Source of the DNA: Blastocatellia bacterium
GTDB taxonomy: Bacteria > Acidobacteriota > Blastocatellia > HR10
Length of the DNA stretch: 64,000 nucleotides
Direction of reading: 5' to 3'
NCBI GenBank assembly: GCA_025055075.1
Contig: JANWYV010000045.1
Coordinates: 86,423 to 150,422 of the forward strand
Shown: in pieces, positions 11,185-19,765 of the stretch
Layout of the letters: every line of letters begins with the position of its first letter
Numbering within the stretch: position 1 is the stretch's first letter
Made by a program: the position numbers and the translations under genes
Notes under the pieces: model-generated
The model's database searches: none
What the model was told of the DNA's origin: nothing
What the model saw: the letters and a program-made list of their open reading frames with translations, nothing else

Positions 11185-11216
11185 ATCGCCGGGTGCACTG
11201 TCCCTGGGAACCCGGC

Positions 11217-11244
11217 TTGTCCGACGGCATGCGATTTCGATAAT
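11217..11244 (+). promoter_or_regulatory. putative promoter for the PEGA protein gene
   Basis: TTGTCC (11217-11222), 16 bases, GATAAT (11239-11244), 24 bases ahead of the ATG at 11269. Confidence 0.4.
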
Positions 11245-11268
11245 ATTTTCCATGCTCGGCGAGGCGCT

Positions 11269-11829
11269 ATGGGCGAGCGAGGGCTGACATGGCGAAGGCA
11301 CGGGCGCGCGATGGTGATCGCGCTGCTGGCGACGTTCCTCACTGTGACGGCTATTCTCCTGCTGACGCGTGAGCGCGCCTCGGGCTTGGTGAACATCGCG
11401 ACCGATCCGCCGAAGGCGACCGTTTTCATTGACGGTCGGTGGGTCGGCCATACGCCCTTGGTGGTCGAACTCACGGCGGGCACCCACCGCATTGTCCTGC
11501 AGAAAGAAGGGTATAAGCCGATCGAGCGCGAGATCTTCGCCGATCCTTCGGAGCCGGAGGCGAACTACGATTTTTCGCTTGAGCCGATGATCTCTTCGGA
11601 AGCTCCCGGCGATCGACAGGAACGCATTCGCCAGCTCAAGCTCTTAGTGGAGGAAGCTCTTCGACGAGGAGATTATGTCGCGCCCGAGAACGAGAACGCG
11701 CTCTACTACCTCAACCAATTACAGCGTCTTGCTCCGGACGATCCCTTCATCTCTGAGGTGCGCGAGCGCATCCGTCGGATCCTTCGCCAGCAGGCGGAGA
11801 CTTCCCGCCGCCGCAAGCATCTCTCCTAG
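11269..11829 (+). CDS. PEGA-domain membrane-anchored protein
   Basis: 186 residues. A basic N-terminus and one hydrophobic segment (about 15-33) anchor it; residues 40-105 form a PEGA domain with the usual VNIATDPPKATVFIDGRWVG and GTHRIVLQKEGYKP pattern. The C-terminal third is helical and charged. PEGA domains are surface beta-sandwich modules often tied to S-layer or envelope proteins. Its gene converges with the TPR protein gene, 7 bases apart. Specific function unknown. Confidence 0.78.
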   Translation: MGERGLTWRRHGRAMVIALLATFLTVTAILLLTRERASGLVNIATDPPKATVFIDGRWVGHTPLVVELTAGTHRIVLQKEGYKPIEREIFADPSEPEANYDFSLEPMISSEAPGDRQERIRQLKLLVEEALRRGDYVAPENENALYYLNQLQRLAPDDPFISEVRERIRRILRQQAETSRRRKHLS

Positions 11830-11836
11830 CCCGCGC

Positions 11837-12892
11837 TCACGGCTGACGGTTCTGCGCGCGCACCAGCTCCCGCAACCTCTTCACCCGCTCACGAACCTCG
11901 GCAGCATTTGTTGCATTCGGGACCTCTTCGAGATATTTCTCCGACTGCTCCAACGCGCGCACGTACTCTCCGCGCCGCAGGAAGAGATTCGCCAAATGCA
12001 AGCGCACGATCGAGGCCGCTGGCGGGAAGCCGAGCGAGAGCGCCTTCTGCAACTCGCTCTCCGCACGCTCCAGATCGCCCGTCTGCATGAAGGCGATCCC
12101 ACACAGCATGCGCGCGGACCAATTGGCCGGATCGAGCGTCACGGCTCGCTGCAGGTGCGCGAGCGCCTCTTCGTATTCCTTCTGAAGCAGGTGCAGGAAT
12201 CCGAGATTCACATACGGATGTGGGGCCTGAGGATCCACTTCGATTGCCTGTTGAAACGCCGCGCGGGCTTGGGCGAGATCGTTCAGACGGAGATACTGGA
12301 CGCCGAGATCATTGAGCGCTTGAACGTATCGAGGATAAAGGGCGAGCGCCCGTTGGAAATGCACGATCGCTTTCTGGGGATTCCCCTTTCGCGACTCCTT
12401 AGCTCCTCTCTCGTATTCCTTTCGCGCCTCTTTCGGAATCGCTTCGCTCAAGCGCGCCAAGGAGACCGTTCCAGCGGGCGTTCGTTCGGAAGCCGCGCGC
12501 TCTTTCTCGCGCAAGAAGATGTTCTGCGTGAAGACGCGTGCGGCCCGGCCGAAGACCTCGATGCGCTCGATTTCAGTCGCGTATCGGTCCGTCTCCCACA
12601 CGACGATCTCATAGGTCCCATTGGGCACGCCTCGGAACTCGAAATTCCCCAGGGAATCCGTGAACGTCTCGTTCACGACGCTATGCCCGAACGTGCGCAG
12701 CGTCACGCGGAAGCGTTCTTCGGCAGGCGCGCCTGTGGGGAGATAGACGCGCCCGCGAATCTGATGCATGGCGGCACCAAGGCCGGGCGCTGGTCGTCCT
12801 TGTCCTTCTTGATACGCCCGCCCTTCGACGACGAAGACCAAGGTGATGAGGATCGCAAAAGCGGCACCCATACCCCCTCGACTCCTCCCCAT
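11837..12892 (-). CDS. Secreted TPR protein with carboxypeptidase-regulatory-like domain
   Basis: 351 residues. The N-terminus has Arg residues then a hydrophobic core ending at EGRA, which looks like a signal peptide. Residues about 45-130 form a beta-sandwich of the carboxypeptidase regulatory type (IRGRVYLPTGAPAEERFRV, GNFEFRGVPNGTYEIVVW). About five tetratricopeptide repeats follow (for example NPQKAIVHFQRALALYPRYV). This architecture is common in Acidobacteriota. A shorter start at 12871 has better Shine-Dalgarno spacing but loses the basic n-region. Probably a periplasmic scaffold. Confidence 0.8.
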   Translation of the reverse strand: MGRSRGGMGAAFAILITLVFVVEGRAYQEGQGRPAPGLGAAMHQIRGRVYLPTGAPAEERFRVTLRTFGHSVVNETFTDSLGNFEFRGVPNGTYEIVVWETDRYATEIERIEVFGRAARVFTQNIFLREKERAASERTPAGTVSLARLSEAIPKEARKEYERGAKESRKGNPQKAIVHFQRALALYPRYVQALNDLGVQYLRLNDLAQARAAFQQAIEVDPQAPHPYVNLGFLHLLQKEYEEALAHLQRAVTLDPANWSARMLCGIAFMQTGDLERAESELQKALSLGFPPAASIVRLHLANLFLRRGEYVRALEQSEKYLEEVPNATNAAEVRERVKRLRELVRAQNRQP

Positions 12893-12907
12893 GGGACGAA
12901 CGGAGGC

Positions 12908-13399
12908 TCAGCGAAGCGGGACGTCCTCGAAATGTCGTCGCAGCTTTCGGTAGGTCGTCGCCAAATCCTCGGGCAGGACGCGGGTCTCAGCGATGACGGT
13001 CGTGAAATTCGTATCGCCGAACCACCGCGGGAGCACATGCAGATGGAAATGATCGGCGATGCCCGCTCCGGCCGCTCGCCCCAGATTCATTCCAAGGTTC
13101 AACCCATGCGGGCGGTAGACCTCCGTCAGGATCCGGCAGCAATACTTGGCCAGATCGGTCATCTCGTCGGTGAGGCTCTTGGGCGCTTCCGCGAAGGACG
13201 CCAGATGTGCATAGGGCGCGATCATCAAATGGCCGGTCGTATACGGATAGAGGTTCAAGAGGATGAAGTTCTCCCGCCCGCGATACAAGATCAAAGCCTT
13301 CTCATCGCTCAACCGAGGCGCTTCGCAAAAGACGCAACGCGTCTGCTCCTCGGCCGTCGAGACGTAGCGGAATCGCCATGGACTCCAGAGAAAATCCAT
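12908..13399 (-). CDS. HIT-family nucleotide hydrolase/transferase
   Basis: 163 residues. The histidine triad is H117-F-H119-L-H121 in DHFHLHVLPRW, and an N-terminal C22-x2-C25 zinc motif is present. The length and the HLMIAPYAHLASF segment match the Ap4A-phosphorylase-like HIT branch. Such enzymes cleave or phosphorolyse dinucleoside polyphosphates or adenylated compounds. It ends 15 bases before the TPR gene start and begins 3 bases after the HU gene stop, so the three are likely co-transcribed. Confidence 0.88.
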   Translation of the reverse strand: MDFLWSPWRFRYVSTAEEQTRCVFCEAPRLSDEKALILYRGRENFILLNLYPYTTGHLMIAPYAHLASFAEAPKSLTDEMTDLAKYCCRILTEVYRPHGLNLGMNLGRAAGAGIADHFHLHVLPRWFGDTNFTTVIAETRVLPEDLATTYRKLRRHFEDVPLR

Positions 13400-13401
13400 G
13401 C

Positions 13402-13734
13402 CTATTGATTGATCAACTCCTTCAGCTCCTTCCCCGGCTTGAAATATGGCATGCGCTTAGGAGGGACATCCACCACCTCGCCCGTCTTCGGATTTCGCCC
13501 GCGCCGAGGACCCCGCTCGCGAAAGCGGAAGGAACCGAAGCCGCGCAACTCGATCCCCTCGCCCCGCTTCAGCGCGCTGACCAAGCTCTCCAAGACCGTC
13601 TCGACGATGACCTGGGAATCCTTTCGCGCGAGTTCAGCCGCACGAGCGACCTCCTCGATGAGATCCGCCTTCGTCAGCGTCTTCTTCCTCGGCAATGGTG
13701 CTCCTTCGATCGGATTGTGCGCATCCATGTTCAT
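13402..13734 (-). CDS. HU/IHF-family DNA-binding protein
   Basis: 110 residues. KADLIEEVARAAELARKDSQVIVETVLESLVSAL begins the helical body, and GEGIELRGFGSFRFRERGPRRGRNPKTGE is the beta-arm with the conserved RNPKTG tip. A 15-20 residue N-terminal tail precedes the fold, which is longer than in standard HU. ATG 13734 follows GAGAGGGGAAG; an in-frame GTG at 13758 is less likely. It bends and compacts DNA. It could be HU, IHF or a paralogue; sequence alone does not settle this. Confidence 0.9.
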   Translation of the reverse strand: MNMDAHNPIEGAPLPRKKTLTKADLIEEVARAAELARKDSQVIVETVLESLVSALKRGEGIELRGFGSFRFRERGPRRGRNPKTGEVVDVPPKRMPYFKPGKELKELINQ

Positions 13735-13788
13735 AGCTTCCCCTCTCGCAGAAGACACGCGCTAAGGTAACAAATCTTCCTGCGCAGA

Positions 13789-14115
13789 TCAAGATGCGTT
13801 GAGGGATTGTGCCAGCCACTCTAGGTAAGCCTCAGATCCTTCCACGATGGGGAGGGCGATGATCTCTGGGACTTGATAGCTATGTCGCTCCTTCACCACT
13901 GCCATGAGCCTCGGCCACTTCGCTCGCATGGTCTTCACGAGCAGCAGAACCTCCCGATCCCGAACGATCCGCCCTTCCCACCAATACACGGATTCGACCT
14001 CAGGGACGATCGTGACGCACGCGGCCAATCGCTCGTGAACGAGGGCTTCGGCAATCCGCTGAGCCTCTTCGCGAGAAGAGGTCGTGATCATCCCCACGCA
14101 ATATTCTCCGCTCAT
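13789..14115 (-). CDS. cutA: CutA1-like divalent cation tolerance protein
   Basis: 108 residues, the normal CutA1 length. Signatures are MITTSSREEAQRIAEALVHERLAACV near the start, SVYWWEGRIVRDREVLLLVKT, and the C-terminal PEIIALPIVEGSEAYLEWL. CutA1 forms very stable trimers; its role in copper tolerance is debated. ATG 14115 follows GAGGAG; a start six codons upstream would overlap the bshB1-type gene. It lies between the HU and bshB1-type genes in the long minus-strand run. Confidence 0.9.
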   Translation of the reverse strand: MSGEYCVGMITTSSREEAQRIAEALVHERLAACVTIVPEVESVYWWEGRIVRDREVLLLVKTMRAKWPRLMAVVKERHSYQVPEIIALPIVEGSEAYLEWLAQSLNAS

Positions 14116-14129
14116 ACGATCTCGGCTCC

Positions 14130-14879
14130 TCACAGAAGATAGGCATAGAGGTTCATCGAACGCGTGAGCAAAGCCACGGGATCCTCCACGTGCAAGACCT
14201 CGCGAACGAAGAAGGCCTCTCCATGCTCGACCTCAATGAGGGCCCCATAGTAGCGCTGCCGCGCCTCCACGCGTCGCAGGAATCCTTCGGCACTGATGCG
14301 CGTCTGCGGTTCCGGACGCGAGGGATCATGGAGCTGCGAACGATGCGCGCGAATCGCCCGCAGCTTCTCCTCGGCGAACGCTGTGATGTCCACGACGAAG
14401 CTCGGCGGAAGAGTGCGCGGGAAGAGGAAATACGCGACCGCGTTCGGCCGATGGCGCGCCTGTCCGGTCTCAGGGTCATACTTGGGCAGTCCCGCGAGGA
14501 AAGCGGCCTCGCGCACGATTCGGCTCGTGTGCGCGTGATCCGGATGCGGATCCTCCCAATAGTGGGTGAAGACGACCTTCGGTCGAAGCCGTCGAAGCAC
14601 GCGGACAAAGGCGCGTCGCGCTTCGTCCGTGCAGAGGACGCGGGTATCGGGAAGTCCGAGCGTCTCGCGCACAGCGACGCGCAAGATACGCGCCGCCTCG
14701 GCGGCCTCGCGCGCTCGTTCCTCAGGCGTCCCGCGCGTTCCGGCTTCCCCTCGCGTCATATCAATGATCCCCGTGCGATAGCCCAAGGACGCCAACTTGA
14801 GCAGCGTCCCTCCCATCGCCAATTCGACGTCATCGGGATGAGCACCCACGGCCAGGACGTCTACCGTCTCCTCGCTCAT
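14130..14879 (-). CDS. bshB1: LmbE/PIG-L deacetylase, BshB1 type (bacillithiol)
   Basis: 249 residues. The zinc motif is A-H14-P-D16-D17-V-E in [14 protein letters not shown], with the later metal-ligand region [34 protein letters not shown] is characteristic of BshB1. The enzyme removes the acetyl group from GlcNAc-malate, the second bacillithiol step, and fits with bshA in the same window. LmbE deacetylases are broad, so activity on other GlcNAc conjugates is possible. The start follows GAGGAGG. Confidence 0.85.
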   Translation of the reverse strand: MSEETVDVLAVGAHPDDVELAMGGTLLKLASLGYRTGIIDMTRGEAGTRGTPEERAREAAEAARILRVAVRETLGLPDTRVLCTDEARRAFVRVLRRLRPKVVFTHYWEDPHPDHAHTSRIVREAAFLAGLPKYDPETGQARHRPNAVAYFLFPRTLPPSFVVDITAFAEEKLRAIRAHRSQLHDPSRPEPQTRISAEGFLRRVEARQRYYGALIEVEHGEAFFVREVLHVEDPVALLTRSMNLYAYLL

Positions 14880-14896
14880 CGCTCCTCCTCACAGCA

Positions 14897-16033
14897 TCAA
14901 TAGCGCAGGAACGCCCCCAATCCCCCGGCCGCCTTCAACTTCTCCGCCGCCGGGCCCCGGATTTCTTCCACGCTCCCGCCCAAGGCGAGCGCGCGTTCCA
15001 AGACGCGGTTCAAGAAATCTGGCGCTACGTCCAACCTCCCACCGCAATACCAGCAAGTCTCGCGCTGCGGCTCCCAAAAGAGCGCGCTGCACTGTGTGCA
15101 TACCGAGCCCACGAGGGCATGGTTGCCAACGTAGATGAGCCGCCAGACGCGCCCTTCGTGGAGCGCTTCCAACGTCGCCGTCGGACCGACGACGGCTCGA
15201 TCGCCTTTGCCGGCCGCCGTCAGCAGAGACTCCACCAACTGATGCTCCGCTTGCCGCTCGACCTGCTCCTCGATGCGGAGGACCTCAGCAAGAACGTCCG
15301 ATGCCGAGGCCGTCACGGGGACCGAAAGCGTGCCCGCCACGCGCTCGTGCAGGCGCTTGGGCAACACGCGCATCAGTTCGCCCACCGCTTCCACTGTGCC
15401 TCCGATGACGAGCCGATCGAAATGGTAGCGCTCGACCAACTCGCGCAATCGCTCCGCCACATGGGCCGCATGCCAATGCACGTGCATATCGTGATGTCGC
15501 TGGAGATTCTTCTGCGACCAGAGCCGATCCATGCTCGTCGTCACCGTGCGGCGCGGCACGTCGTCGAAGACCGCGGCGTGCTCCTCGATCTCGCCCACGT
15601 GCACGGTGAACAGGCGTGCCTTCTCCTTGTCAATAAGGACGACGCCGTACCGCTCATGTTCGTCCAGGACTTCGATGAGCGGTCGGAGATAGGGGACTCG
15701 CTCGAAGCGAGCGGCGTTCGGCAAGAGAACGGGCAATTCGCGATCCCACCAAAACTCATGCCGTGCATCGGAGAAGATGATGAGGCCCTTCTTCTTCGGC
15801 TCATAGCTCTGTATGAACCGGAGCACGCGCGCTCGGTTCGCCGCGAACTCTTCGCGCGCGCGCTCATCCACTCCTTGCTCCACCTCCCGCAGGAGGTTTT
15901 GCAACACCGTCTCAAACCCGCGCTTCAAATTGCTCGCCTTCGACTGATCCACATCCAGATACACGCTCAAGACCCACCCATCGCCTTGCGGCGCGTAGGC
16001 TTTCAACATCTCGATATCCGCGTATGAGACCAT
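14897..16033 (-). CDS. Vms1/baeRF-like eRF1-fold protein (putative peptidyl-tRNA hydrolase)
   Basis: 378 residues. The eRF1-like domains are visible: domain 2 around residues 125-200 (YGVVLIDKEKARLFTVHVGE) and domain 3 around 200-310. In place of GGQ it has W172-S173-Q174-K-N-L-Q-R-H-H, the S-Q-x3-Q-R pattern of Vms1-like factors. A C-terminal zinc ribbon (CTQC...CWYCGG, about 313-334) is present. Eukaryotic Vms1 releases nascent chains from stalled ribosomes. Here that is inferred from the family, helped by its place downstream of heat-shock genes. Confidence 0.8.
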   Translation of the reverse strand: MVSYADIEMLKAYAPQGDGWVLSVYLDVDQSKASNLKRGFETVLQNLLREVEQGVDERAREEFAANRARVLRFIQSYEPKKKGLIIFSDARHEFWWDRELPVLLPNAARFERVPYLRPLIEVLDEHERYGVVLIDKEKARLFTVHVGEIEEHAAVFDDVPRRTVTTSMDRLWSQKNLQRHHDMHVHWHAAHVAERLRELVERYHFDRLVIGGTVEAVGELMRVLPKRLHERVAGTLSVPVTASASDVLAEVLRIEEQVERQAEHQLVESLLTAAGKGDRAVVGPTATLEALHEGRVWRLIYVGNHALVGSVCTQCSALFWEPQRETCWYCGGRLDVAPDFLNRVLERALALGGSVEEIRGPAAEKLKAAGGLGAFLRY

Positions 16034-16061
16034 AGCGCTCCTCCGAATGAGAATTGCTCGC

Positions 16062-17450
16062 TCACGCTTCGGCTTCCGCCGCCGCGCGCCCGTGCTCCCG
16101 AATCCGCCGAACGGTGAAGCGGTAGATTCGAAACGACTCGTCCGGACGGATGCCGGCTTTCACGCGCGCGTAGTGAAGCTGCCGTTCGACAGTCTCGATC
16201 CCCGGCAGATCCGGCAATAGCAATCCACGTCGCCCATCCTCGGTCTCCACGATGACGCCGTATCGCTTCGGATCGAGATCGCGCGCATCGGCGACTGGTT
16301 CCGGCGGAGAGAGAATATCCACCGAGAAGACCAACTCTTCGAGTTCGTCCGCGCGCACCGGATCAAAGCGCGGATCGTGCGTGGCGGCAGCGATGGCGTT
16401 ATGAATGACCTCGCGCGCCACGTTCTCATAAGTGGGTTCAATGGTCCCGATGCACCCGCGTAACTGGCCCTGACGCGTTTTGATGCTGACGAAGACGCCC
16501 GCGCGCTCGGCTGCGCCTCCACGAAGCTGTGATGGCGGATCGAGAATGCGCCCCTCTGTCACATACGCGTGAACGGCTCGTCGCGCGAGCGCCGGTAGAT
16601 CGGACTCGCCGATGCTCTCTGGCAACTCTTCGGCCTCCGAGACGCGATCGGAGTAATCGGCGAGCACGGCCGCCATGTATCCGACGCCAAAGGGGCCTTC
16701 ATAGGAGAAGACTTCCGGACGATGCAACGCGCGTCCCAAAGCTCCATAGGCGATCAGCAGCGAGCGATAGATGTCCTCACCCGCTTCCTCCCGCAGATCG
16801 GGATCCAGGCGCAAGATGCGCTCGAAATCGCCCGCGCGGATCGCTTCGACAATCGCCTCATCGTAGCGATGCGCCTCCGGGTGATACCCCGCTGGCGCTC
16901 CTGGTTTCAAGCGGTGACTCATATCGCCGCTGGCGCAGATAGCCAAACGTACGCCCAGTTGGGCGGCGGCTTCCGCTAAGCATTCGCCGAAGCGGATATG
17001 ATCCTCAAACGGCCGCAGCGACAGCCCGACGACCAGCACGCTCGAGCGCCATCCCGCTTGAAGGAGATAGTACAGCGGGACCATCGTCCCATGATCCAAC
17101 CGCCGTCCCGCTGGAACGAGCCACATCGGCAGGCCGCGCTCATGGGCGACAGCGGCCAGACGCGAGAGCAAAACAATGTGATTGGGGACGTCGAATTCGA
17201 CATGCGGCGCGCCGAACTCCCAGAAGCTGCCGCGCAGTCGAGGTCCGCTGTACGCGCTGAAGCTTCGGGGATCGAGCGGCGCATGCGGGCTGATGATGGC
17301 GACGACATCTGGCCGCGCGGCGACCAGACGACGCATCATCTCTTGGACACCGCGCACCGTCGCCTCCACGTCCTTCAAATGTGGCCCACCGATCTCCGGG
17401 ACGATGATCGGCGGATGCGGAGAAACTCCAGCGAAGACAACGGCCGACAT
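16062..17450 (-). CDS. Memo-like (LigB) plus AMMECR1 fusion protein
   Basis: 462 residues in two modules. Residues 1-265 form a class III extradiol-dioxygenase/Memo domain ([36 protein letters not shown]). Residues about 275-455 form an AMMECR1 domain with the hallmark [12 protein letters not shown] and [10 protein letters not shown]. These are the A and B parts of the AmmeMemoRadiSam system, fused in one chain. The third part, a radical SAM protein, is not in the window. Function is unsettled, with a proposed role in radical modification. The start follows GAGGTGG. Confidence 0.88.
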   Translation of the reverse strand: MSAVVFAGVSPHPPIIVPEIGGPHLKDVEATVRGVQEMMRRLVAARPDVVAIISPHAPLDPRSFSAYSGPRLRGSFWEFGAPHVEFDVPNHIVLLSRLAAVAHERGLPMWLVPAGRRLDHGTMVPLYYLLQAGWRSSVLVVGLSLRPFEDHIRFGECLAEAAAQLGVRLAICASGDMSHRLKPGAPAGYHPEAHRYDEAIVEAIRAGDFERILRLDPDLREEAGEDIYRSLLIAYGALGRALHRPEVFSYEGPFGVGYMAAVLADYSDRVSEAEELPESIGESDLPALARRAVHAYVTEGRILDPPSQLRGGAAERAGVFVSIKTRQGQLRGCIGTIEPTYENVAREVIHNAIAAATHDPRFDPVRADELEELVFSVDILSPPEPVADARDLDPKRYGVIVETEDGRRGLLLPDLPGIETVERQLHYARVKAGIRPDESFRIYRFTVRRIREHGRAAAEAEA

Positions 17451-17526
17451 CGCCCACCTCGCTTTCTCTTCCCGGAACGAGACAATGAGTCGGAAACGCT
17501 CAATCGGCCTCGCTCCGAATAGACCC

Positions 17527-19380
17527 TCATTCAGTCGGCACGTGCGCGGCGGCGGTCATGCTCTCGCGCACCAACTGTTCCAACTCCTCGCGATCCAAAG
17601 TCTCACGTTTGATCAGCTCTCGCGCCACATGATGGAGCGCCGCCTGCTTCTGGCGCAAGATCGCCCGCGCGCGCTCATAAGCTTCGGTCACCACCCGCTG
17701 CACTTCCTCGTCAATCAGGCGCGCCGTCTGTTCGCTGAAATTTCGCTCCTCGCCCAAGGGGACTGAGCCTTGAAGGAACTGCGAAGTCCAAGGACGTCCA
17801 TAGGTCAGCGGCCCCAAACGCTCGCTCATGCCGAAACGCATGACCATCTGCCGCGCGATCTCGGTCGCTTGTTCCAGATCGTTATGCGCCCCCGTGGAGA
17901 CATTGCCGAAGCTCAACTCTTCGGCGGCACGTCCTCCCAACAGCACGACCAAGCGATCCTCCAATTGCGGCTTCGTCAGCAAATACCGATCCTCTGTCGG
18001 TAATTGCAGCGTCGCGCCAAGAGCGCCGATCGTGCGCGGAATAATCGTGACCTTATGCACGGGATCAGCATGTGGGACCGAGAGTGCGCAGAGCGCATGC
18101 CCGACCTCGTGATACGCCACCCGCTCCTTCTCTTCCGGGGACATGACCCGTCCCTTCTTCTCCAAGCCGAGCAGGATGCGATCAATGGCGTTCTCGAAAT
18201 CCTGCATCTCGACGGCCTCCGCTCCCCGACGCGCCGCCAAAAGCGCCGCCTCGTTCACGATGTTGGCCAAATCGGCGCCAACCATACCGGGAGTCCGCGC
18301 GGCGATGATCCGCAGATCCACATCCGGCGCCAGGCGGATCTTTCGAACGTGCACGCGAAGGATCTCTTCGCGCCCTTTCACATCGGGCTTATCAATGACG
18401 ATCCGCCGATCGAAGCGCCCAGCGCGCAGCAACGCCGGATCCAGGATCTCCGGCCGATTGGTCGCCGCCATGATGATCACGCCTTTGGACGAATCGAATC
18501 CATCCATCTCGACGAGCAGTTGATTGAGGGTCTGCTCGCGCTCATCATGAGCGCCAACGAGTCCACCGCCGACGGACCGCATCTTCCCGATGGCATCCAG
18601 CTCGTCAATGAAGACGATGCAGGGAGCACGCCGCTTCGCTTGCTCGAAGAGATCGCGCACGCGAGCCGCGCCCACTCCCACGAACATCTCCACGAACTCC
18701 GAACCCGAGATGGCGAAGAATGGAACACCAGCTTCCCCGGCCACGGCGCGCGCCAGAAGCGTCTTGCCCGTTCCCGGCGGCCCGATGAGCAACACCCCTT
18801 TCGGAATGCGCCCGCCCAACCGCTGATACCGGGCCGGATGCCTCAAGAAATCCACGATCTCCATCAGCTCGGCCTTCGCTTCGTCCACGCCCGCCACGTC
18901 GGCGAAGGTCACTCGATTCTCGCTGCTCGTGTCGTAGATCTTCGCCTTGCTGCGCCCGAAAGTGAGCACGCCGCTCCCGCCTTGCGCCAACCGACGCATC
19001 CCGTAGCCCCACAGAGCGACGAGGATCACAAGCGGCAAGATCCAATAGAGGAAGAATTGCTCCCACCAAGAGGCGCGTTCGATCACACCGGAGAACTTCA
19101 CGCGACGCTCCTCAAGCTCTTCGAGCAGAGCCGTGTCCTCAATTCCCGGCACGCGCGTGGCAGCCACGAGTTTCTCGCCTTCAGAGAGGCGCGCGCGAAT
19201 CTCGCTCTCACTGATCCACACCTCGGCCACCTTGCCATTGCGGACGGCGTCGAGCAGCTCGCTATAAGCGATCGGTTGCGGCCTCACTCGCGCATACTGC
19301 TGGATGGAGAACAACACCCCCAGCACGAAGAGGAGATAGAGGCCGCTGAAGATCCACCTTTGCCTCGTGAGTTTGTCCAT
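17527..19380 (-). CDS. ftsH: ATP-dependent zinc metalloprotease FtsH
   Basis: 617 residues. Two membrane helices (about 8-27 and 107-127) flank a periplasmic domain. The AAA module has Walker A GPPGTGKT at 200-207, Walker [10 protein letters not shown] and the second-region-of-homology [19 protein letters not shown]. The M41 protease site is H424-E-V-G-H428. FtsH degrades misfolded or unassembled membrane proteins and some regulators. ATG 19380 follows GAGAGGAGAG. It closes the chaperone/protease run (dnaK, dnaJ, clpB, htrA, ftsH), which suggests a shared stress response. Confidence 0.96.
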   Translation of the reverse strand: MDKLTRQRWIFSGLYLLFVLGVLFSIQQYARVRPQPIAYSELLDAVRNGKVAEVWISESEIRARLSEGEKLVAATRVPGIEDTALLEELEERRVKFSGVIERASWWEQFFLYWILPLVILVALWGYGMRRLAQGGSGVLTFGRSKAKIYDTSSENRVTFADVAGVDEAKAELMEIVDFLRHPARYQRLGGRIPKGVLLIGPPGTGKTLLARAVAGEAGVPFFAISGSEFVEMFVGVGAARVRDLFEQAKRRAPCIVFIDELDAIGKMRSVGGGLVGAHDEREQTLNQLLVEMDGFDSSKGVIIMAATNRPEILDPALLRAGRFDRRIVIDKPDVKGREEILRVHVRKIRLAPDVDLRIIAARTPGMVGADLANIVNEAALLAARRGAEAVEMQDFENAIDRILLGLEKKGRVMSPEEKERVAYHEVGHALCALSVPHADPVHKVTIIPRTIGALGATLQLPTEDRYLLTKPQLEDRLVVLLGGRAAEELSFGNVSTGAHNDLEQATEIARQMVMRFGMSERLGPLTYGRPWTSQFLQGSVPLGEERNFSEQTARLIDEEVQRVVTEAYERARAILRQKQAALHHVARELIKRETLDREELEQLVRESMTAAAHVPTE

Positions 19381-19444
19381 ATTCTCTCCTCTCAGGGCAG
19401 GGACCTCCGCCCCCACGCCTCTCCTTCCGAAGGGAGAGTGCGCC

Positions 19445-19738
19445 TTATGCCGCCTTCGGAAGCACCGCTTGGCCGAAGACTTCTTCCGGCGAGATCTCGC
19501 GCCCCGTTCTCAAATCCGGATCTCTGTCCTCTACGAGGAAGAAGCGCATCGGACGATCGCCGAACCACCGCCGGAGCAAGCGTTCGTCTGCGGGGGCCGG
19601 CACATAGACCATCAGGTCTGGATTCGCGCTCTTGCTCCGCCGCACCGCTCGTTCATCGGCCCAGACGGCGACGTAGGAGACGCCGCCCCTTTGGAGCGTG
19701 AAGATCTCGCCATTAGCTCGCCGTAAGACGTAAAACAT
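19445..19738 (-). CDS. Hypothetical protein, 97 aa, between htrA and ftsH
   Basis: Not recognised. A small soluble protein rich in Arg, Asp and aromatic residues, with no signal peptide and no cysteines. The start has a good AGAGGGGG ribosome site, and the gene lies 27 bases after htrA and 64 before ftsH on the same strand, so it is probably translated. YVLRRANGEIFTL and VSYVAVWADERAVRR suggest a compact alpha/beta domain with a nucleotide- or peptide-binding look, but no function should be assigned. Co-expression with proteases is inferred from position only. Confidence 0.65.
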   Translation of the reverse strand: MFYVLRRANGEIFTLQRGGVSYVAVWADERAVRRSKSANPDLMVYVPAPADERLLRRWFGDRPMRFFLVEDRDPDLRTGREISPEEVFGQAVLPKAA

Positions 19739-19765
19739 CGCCCCCTCTCCGCTCGATGAGTTGCT

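Noticed and set aside
18004-19701. Long plus-strand open frame opposite ftsH
   Set aside because: A mirror of the ftsH reading frame with no domain or start signal.
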